A stretch of 64,000 nucleotides of DNA from NCBI RefSeq assembly GCF_000740675.1, contig NZ_JPXI01000018.1, positions 8,973 to 72,972 of the forward strand. The letters run 5' to 3'. Of this stretch, positions 56,876-64,000 are shown in pieces. Position numbers and translations under genes: made by a program. Source of the DNA: Massilia sp. BSC265. Lineage in GTDB: Bacteria; Pseudomonadota; Gammaproteobacteria; Burkholderiales; Burkholderiaceae_D. Under the pieces are notes generated by a model, which did no database searches, was not told where the DNA came from, and was given only the letters and a program-made list of their open reading frames with translations. Each line of letters opens with the position of its first letter. The first letter of the stretch is position 1.

Positions 56876-57361
56876 ATGCCATCGTTTGATGTCGTCTGCG
56901 AAGCAGACATGGTCGAAGTGAAGAATGCTGTCGAACAATCGAACAAGGAAATCACCACCCGCTTCGACTTCAAGGGCAGCTCGGCCAATGTCGAGCAGAA
57001 GGACAAGGAACTGACCCTGTTCGCCGATTCCGATTTCCAGCTTGGCCAGGTCAAGGACGTCCTGATCAACAAGATGGCCAAGCGCAAGGTGGACGTGCGC
57101 TTCCTCGACGAAGGCAAGATCGAGAAGATCGGCGGCGACAAGGTCAAGCAGGTCATCAAGGTGCGCAACGGCATCGAGACCGAAGACGCGAAGAAGATCA
57201 CCAAGCTCATCAAGGAAAGCAAGATGAAGGTGCAGGCCAGCATCCAGGGCGAGTCGGTGCGCGTCACCGGCGCCAAGCGCGATGACCTGCAGGCCGCCAT
57301 GGCCCTGCTGCGCAAGGATGTGCAGGAGCTGCCGCTGGCCTTCAACAACTTCCGCGATTGA
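56876..57361 (+). CDS. yajQ: YajQ-family cyclic-di-GMP-binding protein
   Basis: 161 residues. The [21 protein letters not shown] start, the [10 protein letters not shown] segment and the C-terminal [17 protein letters not shown] helix match the YajQ family throughout. Members bind cyclic-di-GMP and, in Xanthomonas and Pseudomonas, act as transcriptional co-regulators; nucleic acid and tRNA binding have also been proposed. AAAAAAGG precedes the ATG. It is flanked within a few kb by two GGDEF-EAL genes. Confidence 0.96.
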   Translation: MPSFDVVCEADMVEVKNAVEQSNKEITTRFDFKGSSANVEQKDKELTLFADSDFQLGQVKDVLINKMAKRKVDVRFLDEGKIEKIGGDKVKQVIKVRNGIETEDAKKITKLIKESKMKVQASIQGESVRVTGAKRDDLQAAMALLRKDVQELPLAFNNFRD

Positions 57362-57511
57362 GGGCACCTCGAGATCTCCTCGAAGGCAATGTCGCGCGAC
57401 GAATAGTCGCGCAAACCCTGCCCCGCCTTGGGGTAGAATGACGACCGCGCGCACGCGCGGTTTGTCAATGCATATATACGCGTAGGGAACTACGGCGGTT
57501 TAAGGATTGCA

Positions 57512-58780
57512 ATGAAACGTGTTGATGATTTCCGCCTGAAGCTGGGCAACAAGGAATACGTGCCCATTATGATTGGCGGGATGGGCGTGGATATCTCGAC
57601 GTCGGAGCTGGCCCTCGAGGCTGCCCGTCTCGGCGGCATCGGCCATATCTCCGATGCGATGGTGCAGGACGTGTCGGACCGCAAGTTCGACACCACCTTC
57701 GTCAAGGACAAGACCAAGCTCTACAAGTTCAACATCAACAACATGAACAAGGCGGTGGTCCAGTTCGACCTCGACCGCCTGGCCGAGGCCACCCGCCTGC
57801 ACGTCGGCTCGACCATGGAAGCGAAGCGAGGCGACGGCCTGATCTTCGTGAACTGCATGGAAAAGCTGACCATGAACGCGCCCAAGGAGACCCTGCGCAC
57901 CCGCCTGTCGGCGGCGATGGACGCCGGCATCGACGGCATTACCATGTCGGCCGGCCTGCACCTGGGTTCCTTCGAACTGATCAAGGACCATCCGCGCTTC
58001 CGCGACACCAAACTGGGCATCATCGTCTCGTCCGTGCGCGCGCTGCAGCTGTTCCTGAAAAAGGTCTCTCGACTGAGCCGCCTGCCCGACTACATCATCG
58101 TCGAAGGCCCTCTGGCTGGCGGCCACCTCGGCTTCGGCATCGACGACTGGAAGCAGTACAACCTGCATACCATCATGGACGAGATCCATGCCTACATGCG
58201 CGAGCAGCAGTTGGACATTCCCGTCATCGCCGCGGGCGGCATCTTCACCGGCTCGGACGCGGTCGGCTTCCTGGAAAAGGGCGCCGGCGGCGTGCAGGTA
58301 GCGACCCGTTTCACCGTCACCCACGAGTGCGGCATGCCGGACCACGTCAAGCAGGAATACTTCCGCGCGAGCGAGGAAGACATCATCGTCAATGGCGTGT
58401 CGCCGACCGGCTATCCGATGCGCATGCTGAAGAGCACGCCGGCGATCGGCTCCGGCATCCGCCCGGGCTGCGAGTCCTACGGCTACCTGCTGGACGCCAC
58501 CGGCAACTGCGCCTACATCAACTCGTACAACCGCGAAGTGCAGGCCAGCCCGGACGGCAAGAACATCTCGGTGTTCGACAAGACCTGCCTGTGCACGCAC
58601 ATGCGCAACTTCAACTGCTGGACCTGCGGCCATTACACCTACCGCCTGAAGGACACCACCCACCGCCTGGCGGACGGCAGCTACCAGATCCTGTCGGCCC
58701 AGCACGTGTTCGAGGATTACCAGTTCAGCGTCAACAACGAGATCGCCCTGCCGCCGAAGCAGGAGACGGCGGCGGCCTGA
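57512..58780 (+). CDS. Nitronate monooxygenase-like flavoprotein with a C-terminal cysteine cluster
   Basis: 422 residues with AAGGA upstream. A 2-nitropropane dioxygenase-type TIM barrel is indicated by PIMIGGMGVDIST, EGPLAGGHLGFG, PVIAAGGIFTGSDAV and GAGGVQVATRF, which form the FMN-binding loops. The protein is longer than usual and carries an extra C-terminal part with CLCTHMRNFNCWTCGHYTY, a four-cysteine cluster that could hold zinc or iron-sulfur, plus further Cys at HECGM, RPGCES and TGNCAY. Substrate is unknown; the nitronate name is by family only. Confidence 0.82.
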   Translation: MKRVDDFRLKLGNKEYVPIMIGGMGVDISTSELALEAARLGGIGHISDAMVQDVSDRKFDTTFVKDKTKLYKFNINNMNKAVVQFDLDRLAEATRLHVGSTMEAKRGDGLIFVNCMEKLTMNAPKETLRTRLSAAMDAGIDGITMSAGLHLGSFELIKDHPRFRDTKLGIIVSSVRALQLFLKKVSRLSRLPDYIIVEGPLAGGHLGFGIDDWKQYNLHTIMDEIHAYMREQQLDIPVIAAGGIFTGSDAVGFLEKGAGGVQVATRFTVTHECGMPDHVKQEYFRASEEDIIVNGVSPTGYPMRMLKSTPAIGSGIRPGCESYGYLLDATGNCAYINSYNREVQASPDGKNISVFDKTCLCTHMRNFNCWTCGHYTYRLKDTTHRLADGSYQILSAQHVFEDYQFSVNNEIALPPKQETAAA

Positions 58781-58809
58781 CACAACGCTCCACGGCCGTT
58801 CGGTATCCC

Positions 58810-58842
58810 ACAAGCCACGGCTCGCCGTGGCTTGTTTGTCTT
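58810..58842 (+). terminator. Rho-independent terminator after the flavoprotein gene
   Basis: A perfect 11-bp stem ACAAGCCACGG/CCGTGGCTTGT with a CTCG loop is followed by TTGTCTT. It separates the flavoprotein gene from the next GGDEF gene. Confidence 0.88.
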
Positions 58843-58909
58843 GCGCCCTCCCCTTGCGAAGGCGTGTAAGCTGAATGTCCCACAAGCGTTTTTCGCGAAG
58901 GGTGCAGGC

Positions 58910-61282
58910 ATGTCCATCATCGAACCGTCCGCGCAGGTCTGTTTCCTGACCGATGACGAAGGCAAGGTCGCGACCTGGAATCCCGCATGCGCCGAGCTGT
59001 TCGGCTGGACCCCTGGGCAAGCGCCGGGACGGGCCCTCACCGAGCTCGTCGCCGACAATGCGCGCTGGCCTGCCCTGGCCGCTGCCGGCGGCGGGCGCAT
59101 CCGGATGCGCTTCTCCGGCGGGCGCGAAGGCTTCGCCACCCTGACCCTGCTGCGCCAGTACGGCGCCGACGGCGAACCGCACGGATGGAGCGCCGGCGTC
59201 GTCATCACGCCGTCGGAATCGGTTTCCGAAGCCGAACGCGTCGGCGATACGCCCCTGTCCGCGGTCGTCGACCTGCTGCCCGGCACCTTCTACGCACTCA
59301 ATCGGGAGGGCCGCTTCCTGCTCTGGAACCACAACCTCGAACGCCTGACCGAAATGACGCCGGACGAGCTCGCCGCGGCCCAGGTGATGGACATGTTCGA
59401 ACCACGCGACCGTCCTCTGGCCGCCGAGAACATCCGGCGCGTATTCGAGGAAGGCGCCGAGGTCTCGATGGAGATGAACTATGTGTCGCGCAGCGGGCGC
59501 GAAACCCCGATGCTGGTCGGCGGGGCGCGCGTCGCCTGCAACGGCGACCAGTACCTGTTCGGCATGGGCATCGACATCGCGAAGCGGCGCGAGAAGGAGC
59601 GCCAGCTGCTGCTGAGCGAACGCGCGCTGCATGCGGCCAGCAACGGCATCGTCATCACCCGCTGTGTCGGGAGCGACAACATCATCGAATACGTCAACCC
59701 GGCCTTCGAACGCATCGCCGGCTATCCGGCTGCCGAGGCGATCGGGCACGATGCGCGTTTCATGCAGGCCCCAAACTTCGACACCCACGAGCGCAGCCAG
59801 GTGCGCCTGGCCCTGGCCGAGCGGCGCCCGGTCAACGTCGTCTTCCGCAACATGCGCAAGAACGGCGAGATCTTCTGGAACGACCTGAACATCACCCCGG
59901 TGCGCGACGAGCATGGCGAGGTGACCCACTTCATCGGCATCCTGCAGGACGTCACGGCCACCAAGCAGCGTACCGAGCACCTCGAGCACGAGATCAACCA
60001 CGATCCCCTCACCGGCCTGGCCAACCGCACCCTGCTGTGGGACCGCCTCGACCACGCGGTGCACCTGGCCCAGCGCCACGGGGCGATGGTGGCGACCGTG
60101 CTCGTCGACCTGGACAACTTCAAAACCATCAACGATACCTTCGGCCACGAGGCCGGCGACGTGGTGCTCAAGGTGGTGGCGCGCCGGCTGCAGGCTGCCG
60201 TGCGCGACAGCGACACGGTGGCGCGCATGTCGGGCGACGAGTTCGTGCTGGTGCTGGTCGACCAGCCCTCGGTACGCTTTACGCTGCGCATGGCCGAGCG
60301 CCTGCGGCGCGCGATGACGACGCCCGTGGCCTTCGGCGGCAACGAGATCCCGGTCGGCGCCAGCCTGGGAGTCGCGCTGTTCCCCCAGGACGGCGCCACG
60401 CCGGCCGAGCTGGTGCGCGCAGCCGACATGGCGATGTACCACGTCAAGGGCAATGGCGGCGGCGTGCATTTCTACTCGCCCGAGATGCGCTCGGCCAGCC
60501 AGAAGCGCGCTGCCTTGGCCGACAGCATCCGCAGCGCGATCGAGCACGACGAGCTGTTCCTGCTGTTCCAGCCGCGCATGGATGCGCGCAGCGGCAAGGT
60601 GCGCGGCTTCGAGGCGCTGCTGCGCTGGCGTCATCCGAAACAGGGCGTCATGCTGCCGGCCGCCTTCCTGGCCGAGGCCGAGGAATCGGGCAAGATGATC
60701 GAAATCGGCAACTGGGTGCTGGACCAGGCATGCGCCTTCCTGCAGGAGCTGCGCCAGCTCGGCTATACCGGCCTGCCGGTGTCGGTCAACGTCTCGCATC
60801 GCGAGTACAGCCAGCACGGTTTCATACCCGGCATCGCCGAGCGCATGCAGCGCTACGGGCTGCCGCCAGGGAGCCTGGAAATCGAGATTCCCGAGGCCGA
60901 CCTGATCCGCAATCCGGGGCTCGGGCGCGACCTGTCGGCCCAGCTGCGCGAGGCCGGCGTGGCGCTCTCGCTCGACGAATTCGGCAAGGGGATTTCCGAC
61001 CTGTCCTTCCTGCGCCAGCTGTCGGTGCGCCAGGTGAAGCTGTCGAAGGCGGCAGTGCACGAGATTGCCCGCGAGGGCGGCCGCAGCTGCCTGGCCAAGA
61101 CCCTGATCGACATCGGCCACAACCTCGACCTGGCGGTGGTGGGCGAAGCGGTGGAAACCGAGGCGCAGGTGGAATTCCTGCGCTCGCACGGCTGCGACCA
61201 GTTGCAGGGGCAATGGTTCAGCGAACCGCTGGCGCCCGAAGCGGTGCGCCGGATGCTCGACCAGCGCAACCACGCCCGGTAG
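58910..61282 (+). CDS. PAS-GGDEF-EAL protein with a degenerate EAL domain
   Basis: 790 residues from the ATG at 58910; the frame to 58832 is not used. Three PAS modules (about 1-110, 115-240, 245-365) precede a GGDEF domain (about 370-530) with VLVDLDNFKTIND and SGDEF. The EAL domain (about 540-785) retains EALLRW and VSVNVS, but the loop normally DDFGTGYSS reads DEFGKGISD, E-x-T-E reads EIPEA, and LKID reads VKLSK. Diguanylate cyclase activity is plausible, and phosphodiesterase activity is probably lost. Its TAG stop lies inside a perfect palindrome shared with the convergent gene. Confidence 0.92.
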   Translation: MSIIEPSAQVCFLTDDEGKVATWNPACAELFGWTPGQAPGRALTELVADNARWPALAAAGGGRIRMRFSGGREGFATLTLLRQYGADGEPHGWSAGVVITPSESVSEAERVGDTPLSAVVDLLPGTFYALNREGRFLLWNHNLERLTEMTPDELAAAQVMDMFEPRDRPLAAENIRRVFEEGAEVSMEMNYVSRSGRETPMLVGGARVACNGDQYLFGMGIDIAKRREKERQLLLSERALHAASNGIVITRCVGSDNIIEYVNPAFERIAGYPAAEAIGHDARFMQAPNFDTHERSQVRLALAERRPVNVVFRNMRKNGEIFWNDLNITPVRDEHGEVTHFIGILQDVTATKQRTEHLEHEINHDPLTGLANRTLLWDRLDHAVHLAQRHGAMVATVLVDLDNFKTINDTFGHEAGDVVLKVVARRLQAAVRDSDTVARMSGDEFVLVLVDQPSVRFTLRMAERLRRAMTTPVAFGGNEIPVGASLGVALFPQDGATPAELVRAADMAMYHVKGNGGGVHFYSPEMRSASQKRAALADSIRSAIEHDELFLLFQPRMDARSGKVRGFEALLRWRHPKQGVMLPAAFLAEAEESGKMIEIGNWVLDQACAFLQELRQLGYTGLPVSVNVSHREYSQHGFIPGIAERMQRYGLPPGSLEIEIPEADLIRNPGLGRDLSAQLREAGVALSLDEFGKGISDLSFLRQLSVRQVKLSKAAVHEIAREGGRSCLAKTLIDIGHNLDLAVVGEAVETEAQVEFLRSHGCDQLQGQWFSEPLAPEAVRRMLDQRNHAR

Positions 61283-61318
61283 GGGTGATCTGGTCCAGTG
61301 GACCAGATCACCCCTACC
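61278..61318. terminator. Perfect 41-bp palindrome at a convergent gene junction
   Basis: GGTAGGGGTGATCTGGTCCA (61278-61297), a single G, and its exact reverse complement (61299-61318). The TAG stop of the left gene (61280-61282) and the TAG stop of the right, minus-strand gene (61314-61316) occupy symmetric places in the two arms. It likely acts as a bidirectional terminator or 3'-end stabiliser. Confidence 0.9.
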
Positions 61319-62250
61319 CGTCCTTGTTGATGCGGTTGATCAGGGCGCCGAGCACGTCCTCGGCCATTTCATTGTCCACCTGGCAGGTGCCTGCGTTCTC
61401 GTGCCCGCCCCCGCCGTATTCCAGCATCAGGGCGCCGATGTTGGTATTCGAGGTCCGGTTCAGGATCGACTTTCCGGTCGCGAACACGGTGTTCTGCTGC
61501 TTTACGCCCCACAGCACGTGGATCGAGATGTTCGTCTCGGGGAACAGTGCGTAGATGATGAAGCGGTTGCCGGCATAGATCACCTCCTCGTCGCGCAGGT
61601 CCAGCACCACCAGGTTCCCGTGGACGCGGGCGCAGCGCCGGATCTGCTCCCGGCAAGCGTCGCTGTGCTCGAAGTACAGCGTGGTGCGTTCGCGCACGTC
61701 GGGCAGCTCCATGATCTCCTCGATCGTGCTTCGCGCAGTAATCGATCAGCGCCATCATCAGCTGGTAGTTCGAGATGCGGAACTCGCGGAAGCGCCCGAG
61801 GCCGGTGCGCGCGTCCATCAGGAAGTTCAGCAGATTCCAGCCCTGCGGGAACAGCACCTCTTCGCGCGAGAAGCGGGCCGAGTCGCCCTTGTCGACCGCC
61901 GCCATCATCTCGTTCCAGGCGGCCGGGAAGGTCCTGGCGCCGCCGTAGTGGTCGTAGACCACGCGGGCCGCCGAGGGGGCCTCGGGGTGGATGATGTGGT
62001 TCTCGCGCCTGCCCATGTTGCGGATGGTCTCGGATACATGATGGTCAAAGACCAGGTGGGCCGCCGGTACATAGGGCAGGTTGGTCGTGATGTCGCGTGC
62101 GCTGATTGCGATCTTGCCGTCCTGCATGTCTTTCGGATGCACGAACAGGATGTCGTCGATGAGGTCGAGGTGCTTCAGCAGCACCGCGCACACCAGGCCG
62201 TCGAAGTCGCTGCGGGTTACGAGTCGGAATTGTTGGTGGTCGGCTGACAT
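61314..62250 (-). pseudogene. DHH-family phosphoesterase, frameshifted
   Basis: A single DHH protein is spread over two frames. The first part starts at the ATG at 62250 (AAGGAAG upstream) and reads MSADHQQFRLVTRSDFDGLVC, with the DHH motif in VFDHHVSE, up to LIDYCAKHD. The homologous continuation (IEEIMELPDVRERTT onward) is in another frame and ends at 61314 with the DHHA1-type GGGGHENAG motif. The junction is at 61721-61728, where about two bases appear to be missing (CACGATCGAG). Total length, 937 bases, is not a multiple of three. All domains are otherwise intact, so the lesion is recent, a sequencing error or, less likely, programmed. Expected role: phosphoesterase on small nucleotides. 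Confidence 0.85.
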
Positions 62251-62544
62251 CTGCACTTCCTTTCTGGAGTCGGAAAGCGGGACCGCGCCAGGATAACGCA
62301 GGTCCAAAAGATCATACCTTGCAATGTTTCCGATTGTCAGCCTTTGCGGTGGCGCATCCTGGCTGGTCTGGACGCAATTCATTCCCCGGATCGTGCAGGC
62401 TGTCGCACAGCACTGGCTATGCGAGAAGGCGACAGGTAAAGTTGCATCATCCCAACAGTTGTAGACGCCGAAAATGTTGTATTTCCGGCGCGCGGAGGCG
62501 GCGAAGAGGTACACTCGCCGCTTGCACCGAGAGCGAAAACCAAC

Positions 62545-63825
62545 ATGCAAGCAAGGAACACTAACCCGCATTATTTTTCGAGCGTCCTGTCGTGGCTCTA
62601 CCGCGGCTTCGACGCCGTGGCGACCTGGGTCACCCAGCTGTCGTGGTGGAAGTTTTTCCTGTTTGCGATCCTGACCCTGACCGCTGGCGCCATCCTGCAG
62701 GAAGAACTGTTCTCGGGCCCTGGCGAAGAATACGTCTCGCGCGCCGAGCGCGACCGGCGCGGAAGCGATGCCGCCATCCTGATCGACGAGAGCGGCATCC
62801 GCTTCCATCCGCGCAACCGGCCGCGCAGCGGCGCCACCGAACCGCCCGCGCCACCCGTCCCTCCAGACGTCGAAGGCCCGCCTGACGCGCCCGGTGCCCC
62901 CGACGCGCCGTCCGCCCCTTCGGCGCCGAGCGCTCCGCCGGTCCCGGCCGCCGGCAGCAGCGGCGAATCGGTCCACATCGAGCTGCCGCCGCAGATCAGC
63001 GAGGAACTGTCGAACGCCATCGACGCGGCCGTGGAAGACGCCGCCGAGCAGAAGGTATCGCGCTACCACAAGCAGGCCTCGACCTGGTTCATGAACTTCG
63101 TGCTGCTGTTCGTGCTGGCCCTGTTCGGCACCAAGGCCCTGGTTGGCGGCAAGAAGCGCGCCGAAGCGCAATCCCAGCTGGCCAACGCGGCGGCCGAGCG
63201 CGAAGCCATGCAGCGCCAGCTGTCGGAAACGAAGATGCAGATGATGCAGGCCCAGGTCGAGCCGCACTTTCTGTTCAACACCCTCGCTTCGGTCGAACAC
63301 CTGATCCAGGTCGACCCGCCGCGTGCCTCGGCCATGCAGCGCAGCCTGATCCAGTACCTGCGCGCGGTGCTGCCGCAGATGCGCGACAACGCCGTCGTCA
63401 CCGGCCTCGGTCGCGAAGTGGACATGGTCACCGCCTACCTGGCCCTGCTCAAGATGCGCATGGAAGAACGCCTGACCGTGGTGATGCAGGTGCCGGACGG
63501 CCTGCGCAGCGCGGCCTTCCCGCCGATGATGCTGCAGTCGATGGTCGAGAACGCCATCAAGCACGGCCTCGAATGCAAGCCGGAAGGCGGCACCCTCAAG
63601 ATCCAGGCCGAGGTGGTGGACAGCAAGCTGCTCGTCACCGTCACCGACGACGGCGTCGGCTTCGGGGTAGTACCGAGCGACGGCACCGGCCTCGGACTGC
63701 AGACCATCCGCGACCGCCTCAAGCTGCTGCACGGCGAGGCCGGCAAGCTGCACATCGCGGCCAACAGCCCGAGTGGCGTGATCGCCATGATCGAGGTGCC
63801 CTACCAGCTCGCCAAGTCGAGCTGA
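62545..63825 (+). CDS. LytS/YehU-type sensor histidine kinase
   Basis: 426 residues. Two membrane helices (about 34-52 and 183-200) enclose an extracytoplasmic region that is strongly Pro/Ala-rich (about 90-135, repeated APDAPSAPSAPSAPP). The cytoplasmic part has the His_kinase motif QAQVEPHFLFNTLASVEHLI with the phosphorylated His, and a HATPase domain with SMVENAIKHG and the DDGVGFG and GTGLGLQTIRDRL boxes. It is followed 103 bp later by the start of a response regulator, its expected partner. Confidence 0.93.
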   Translation: MQARNTNPHYFSSVLSWLYRGFDAVATWVTQLSWWKFFLFAILTLTAGAILQEELFSGPGEEYVSRAERDRRGSDAAILIDESGIRFHPRNRPRSGATEPPAPPVPPDVEGPPDAPGAPDAPSAPSAPSAPPVPAAGSSGESVHIELPPQISEELSNAIDAAVEDAAEQKVSRYHKQASTWFMNFVLLFVLALFGTKALVGGKKRAEAQSQLANAAAEREAMQRQLSETKMQMMQAQVEPHFLFNTLASVEHLIQVDPPRASAMQRSLIQYLRAVLPQMRDNAVVTGLGREVDMVTAYLALLKMRMEERLTVVMQVPDGLRSAAFPPMMLQSMVENAIKHGLECKPEGGTLKIQAEVVDSKLLVTVTDDGVGFGVVPSDGTGLGLQTIRDRLKLLHGEAGKLHIAANSPSGVIAMIEVPYQLAKSS

Positions 63826-63928
63826 CCCGTCTTGCATGCCGTGCCCGGCCTGCCCCCGGCCGGTGCTTGCCTGCCGCGCTGTTTCATTGAATAATCAAAC
63901 AATCATCATCATAGCTACAGGGACGACC

Positions 63929-64000
63929 ATGCCTACCGCCGCCGCATCTGCCGCACCTACCGCGATCATCGCCGATGACGAACGCCTCATGCGCGACCAG
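63929..64000 (+). CDS. Response regulator (probably LytR/AlgR type), N-terminus only
   Basis: The first 24 codons are in the window, with AGGGA upstream of the ATG. The peptide contains TAIIADDERLMRDQ, the first strand and acidic pocket of a receiver domain. Its place directly after a LytS-type kinase gene suggests a LytTR output domain, which lies beyond the window and cannot be seen. Confidence 0.8.
   Translation, partial: MPTAAASAAPTAIIADDERLMRDQ

Noticed and set aside
57500..61273. A 1257-codon minus-strand frame opposite the flavoprotein and GGDEF-EAL genes
   Set aside because: It is antisense to two genes with clear family motifs and has a His/Gln/Ala-rich shadow composition without any recognisable domain.

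Overview
The window reads as chromosomal DNA from a high-GC betaproteobacterium of the family Oxalobacteraceae, most like Massilia or another Telluria-group genus. This is inferred from gene content and order: glyA-nrdR, the ybgC-tolQRAB-pal-cpoB block followed by a tRNA-Lys, orn divergent from an M48 peptidase-phhB-rsgA block, argF-argG, and riboflavin genes of Burkholderiales type. I see no rRNA, prophage, transposase or CRISPR array. Nearly all of it is dense, GC-rich core and shell sequence.

Layout. 0-8 kb: riboflavin genes on the minus strand (ribD, ribE and the first codons of a ribB/ribBA-like gene), interrupted by two plus-strand genes, a REC-GAF-PAS-GGDEF-EAL protein and an M16 zinc peptidase. 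8-11.4 kb: a type IV pilus minor-pilin operon (pilV-pilW-pilX-pilE-fimT) without pilY1. 11.6-13.4 kb: glyA and nrdR. 13.8-20.3 kb: an SDR oxidoreductase, the Tol-Pal envelope operon and tRNA-Lys(UUU). 20.3-23.6 kb: a nitrate-type ABC transporter on the minus strand, with a sigma-54 promoter, an NtrC-like site and a leader that resembles an ANTAR-controlled attenuator. 24-30.5 kb: a chemoreceptor, a cystine symporter, a histidine phosphatase with an NAD(P)H-hydrate dehydratase, and a Thr/Gly-repeat lipoprotein. 30.9-37.8 kb: an RND efflux pump with its adaptor, a DUF212 protein, a DUF475 membrane protein and a small membrane-anchored protein. 37.8-46 kb: a 785-residue Ala/Glu coiled-coil protein, an SrkA-like kinase, a UPF0149/SEC-C protein, a small CBS-like ORF, a secreted metallo-beta-lactamase-fold hydrolase and a hybrid histidine kinase. 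46-51.5 kb: orn, the M48 peptidase, phhB, rsgA, argF and argG. 51.6-64 kb: a YkgJ-type cysteine protein, two more GGDEF-EAL proteins, an SDR with murB, yajQ, a nitronate-monooxygenase-like flavoprotein, a frameshifted DHH phosphoesterase and a LytS/LytR-type two-component pair cut by the window end.

Functional threads. Cyclic-di-GMP signalling recurs: three GGDEF-EAL proteins with complementary losses of key residues, plus YajQ. Envelope maintenance (Tol-Pal, CpoB, MurB, RND pump, lipoproteins) and nitrogen metabolism (nitrate uptake, argF, argG) are the other themes. The most noteworthy non-coding signals are the regulatory leader of the nitrate transporter, a family of GTAGGGTGGGC-bounded intergenic palindromes (three copies), a 97-bp folded palindrome after pal, and a perfect 41-bp palindrome that carries the stop codons of two convergent genes.
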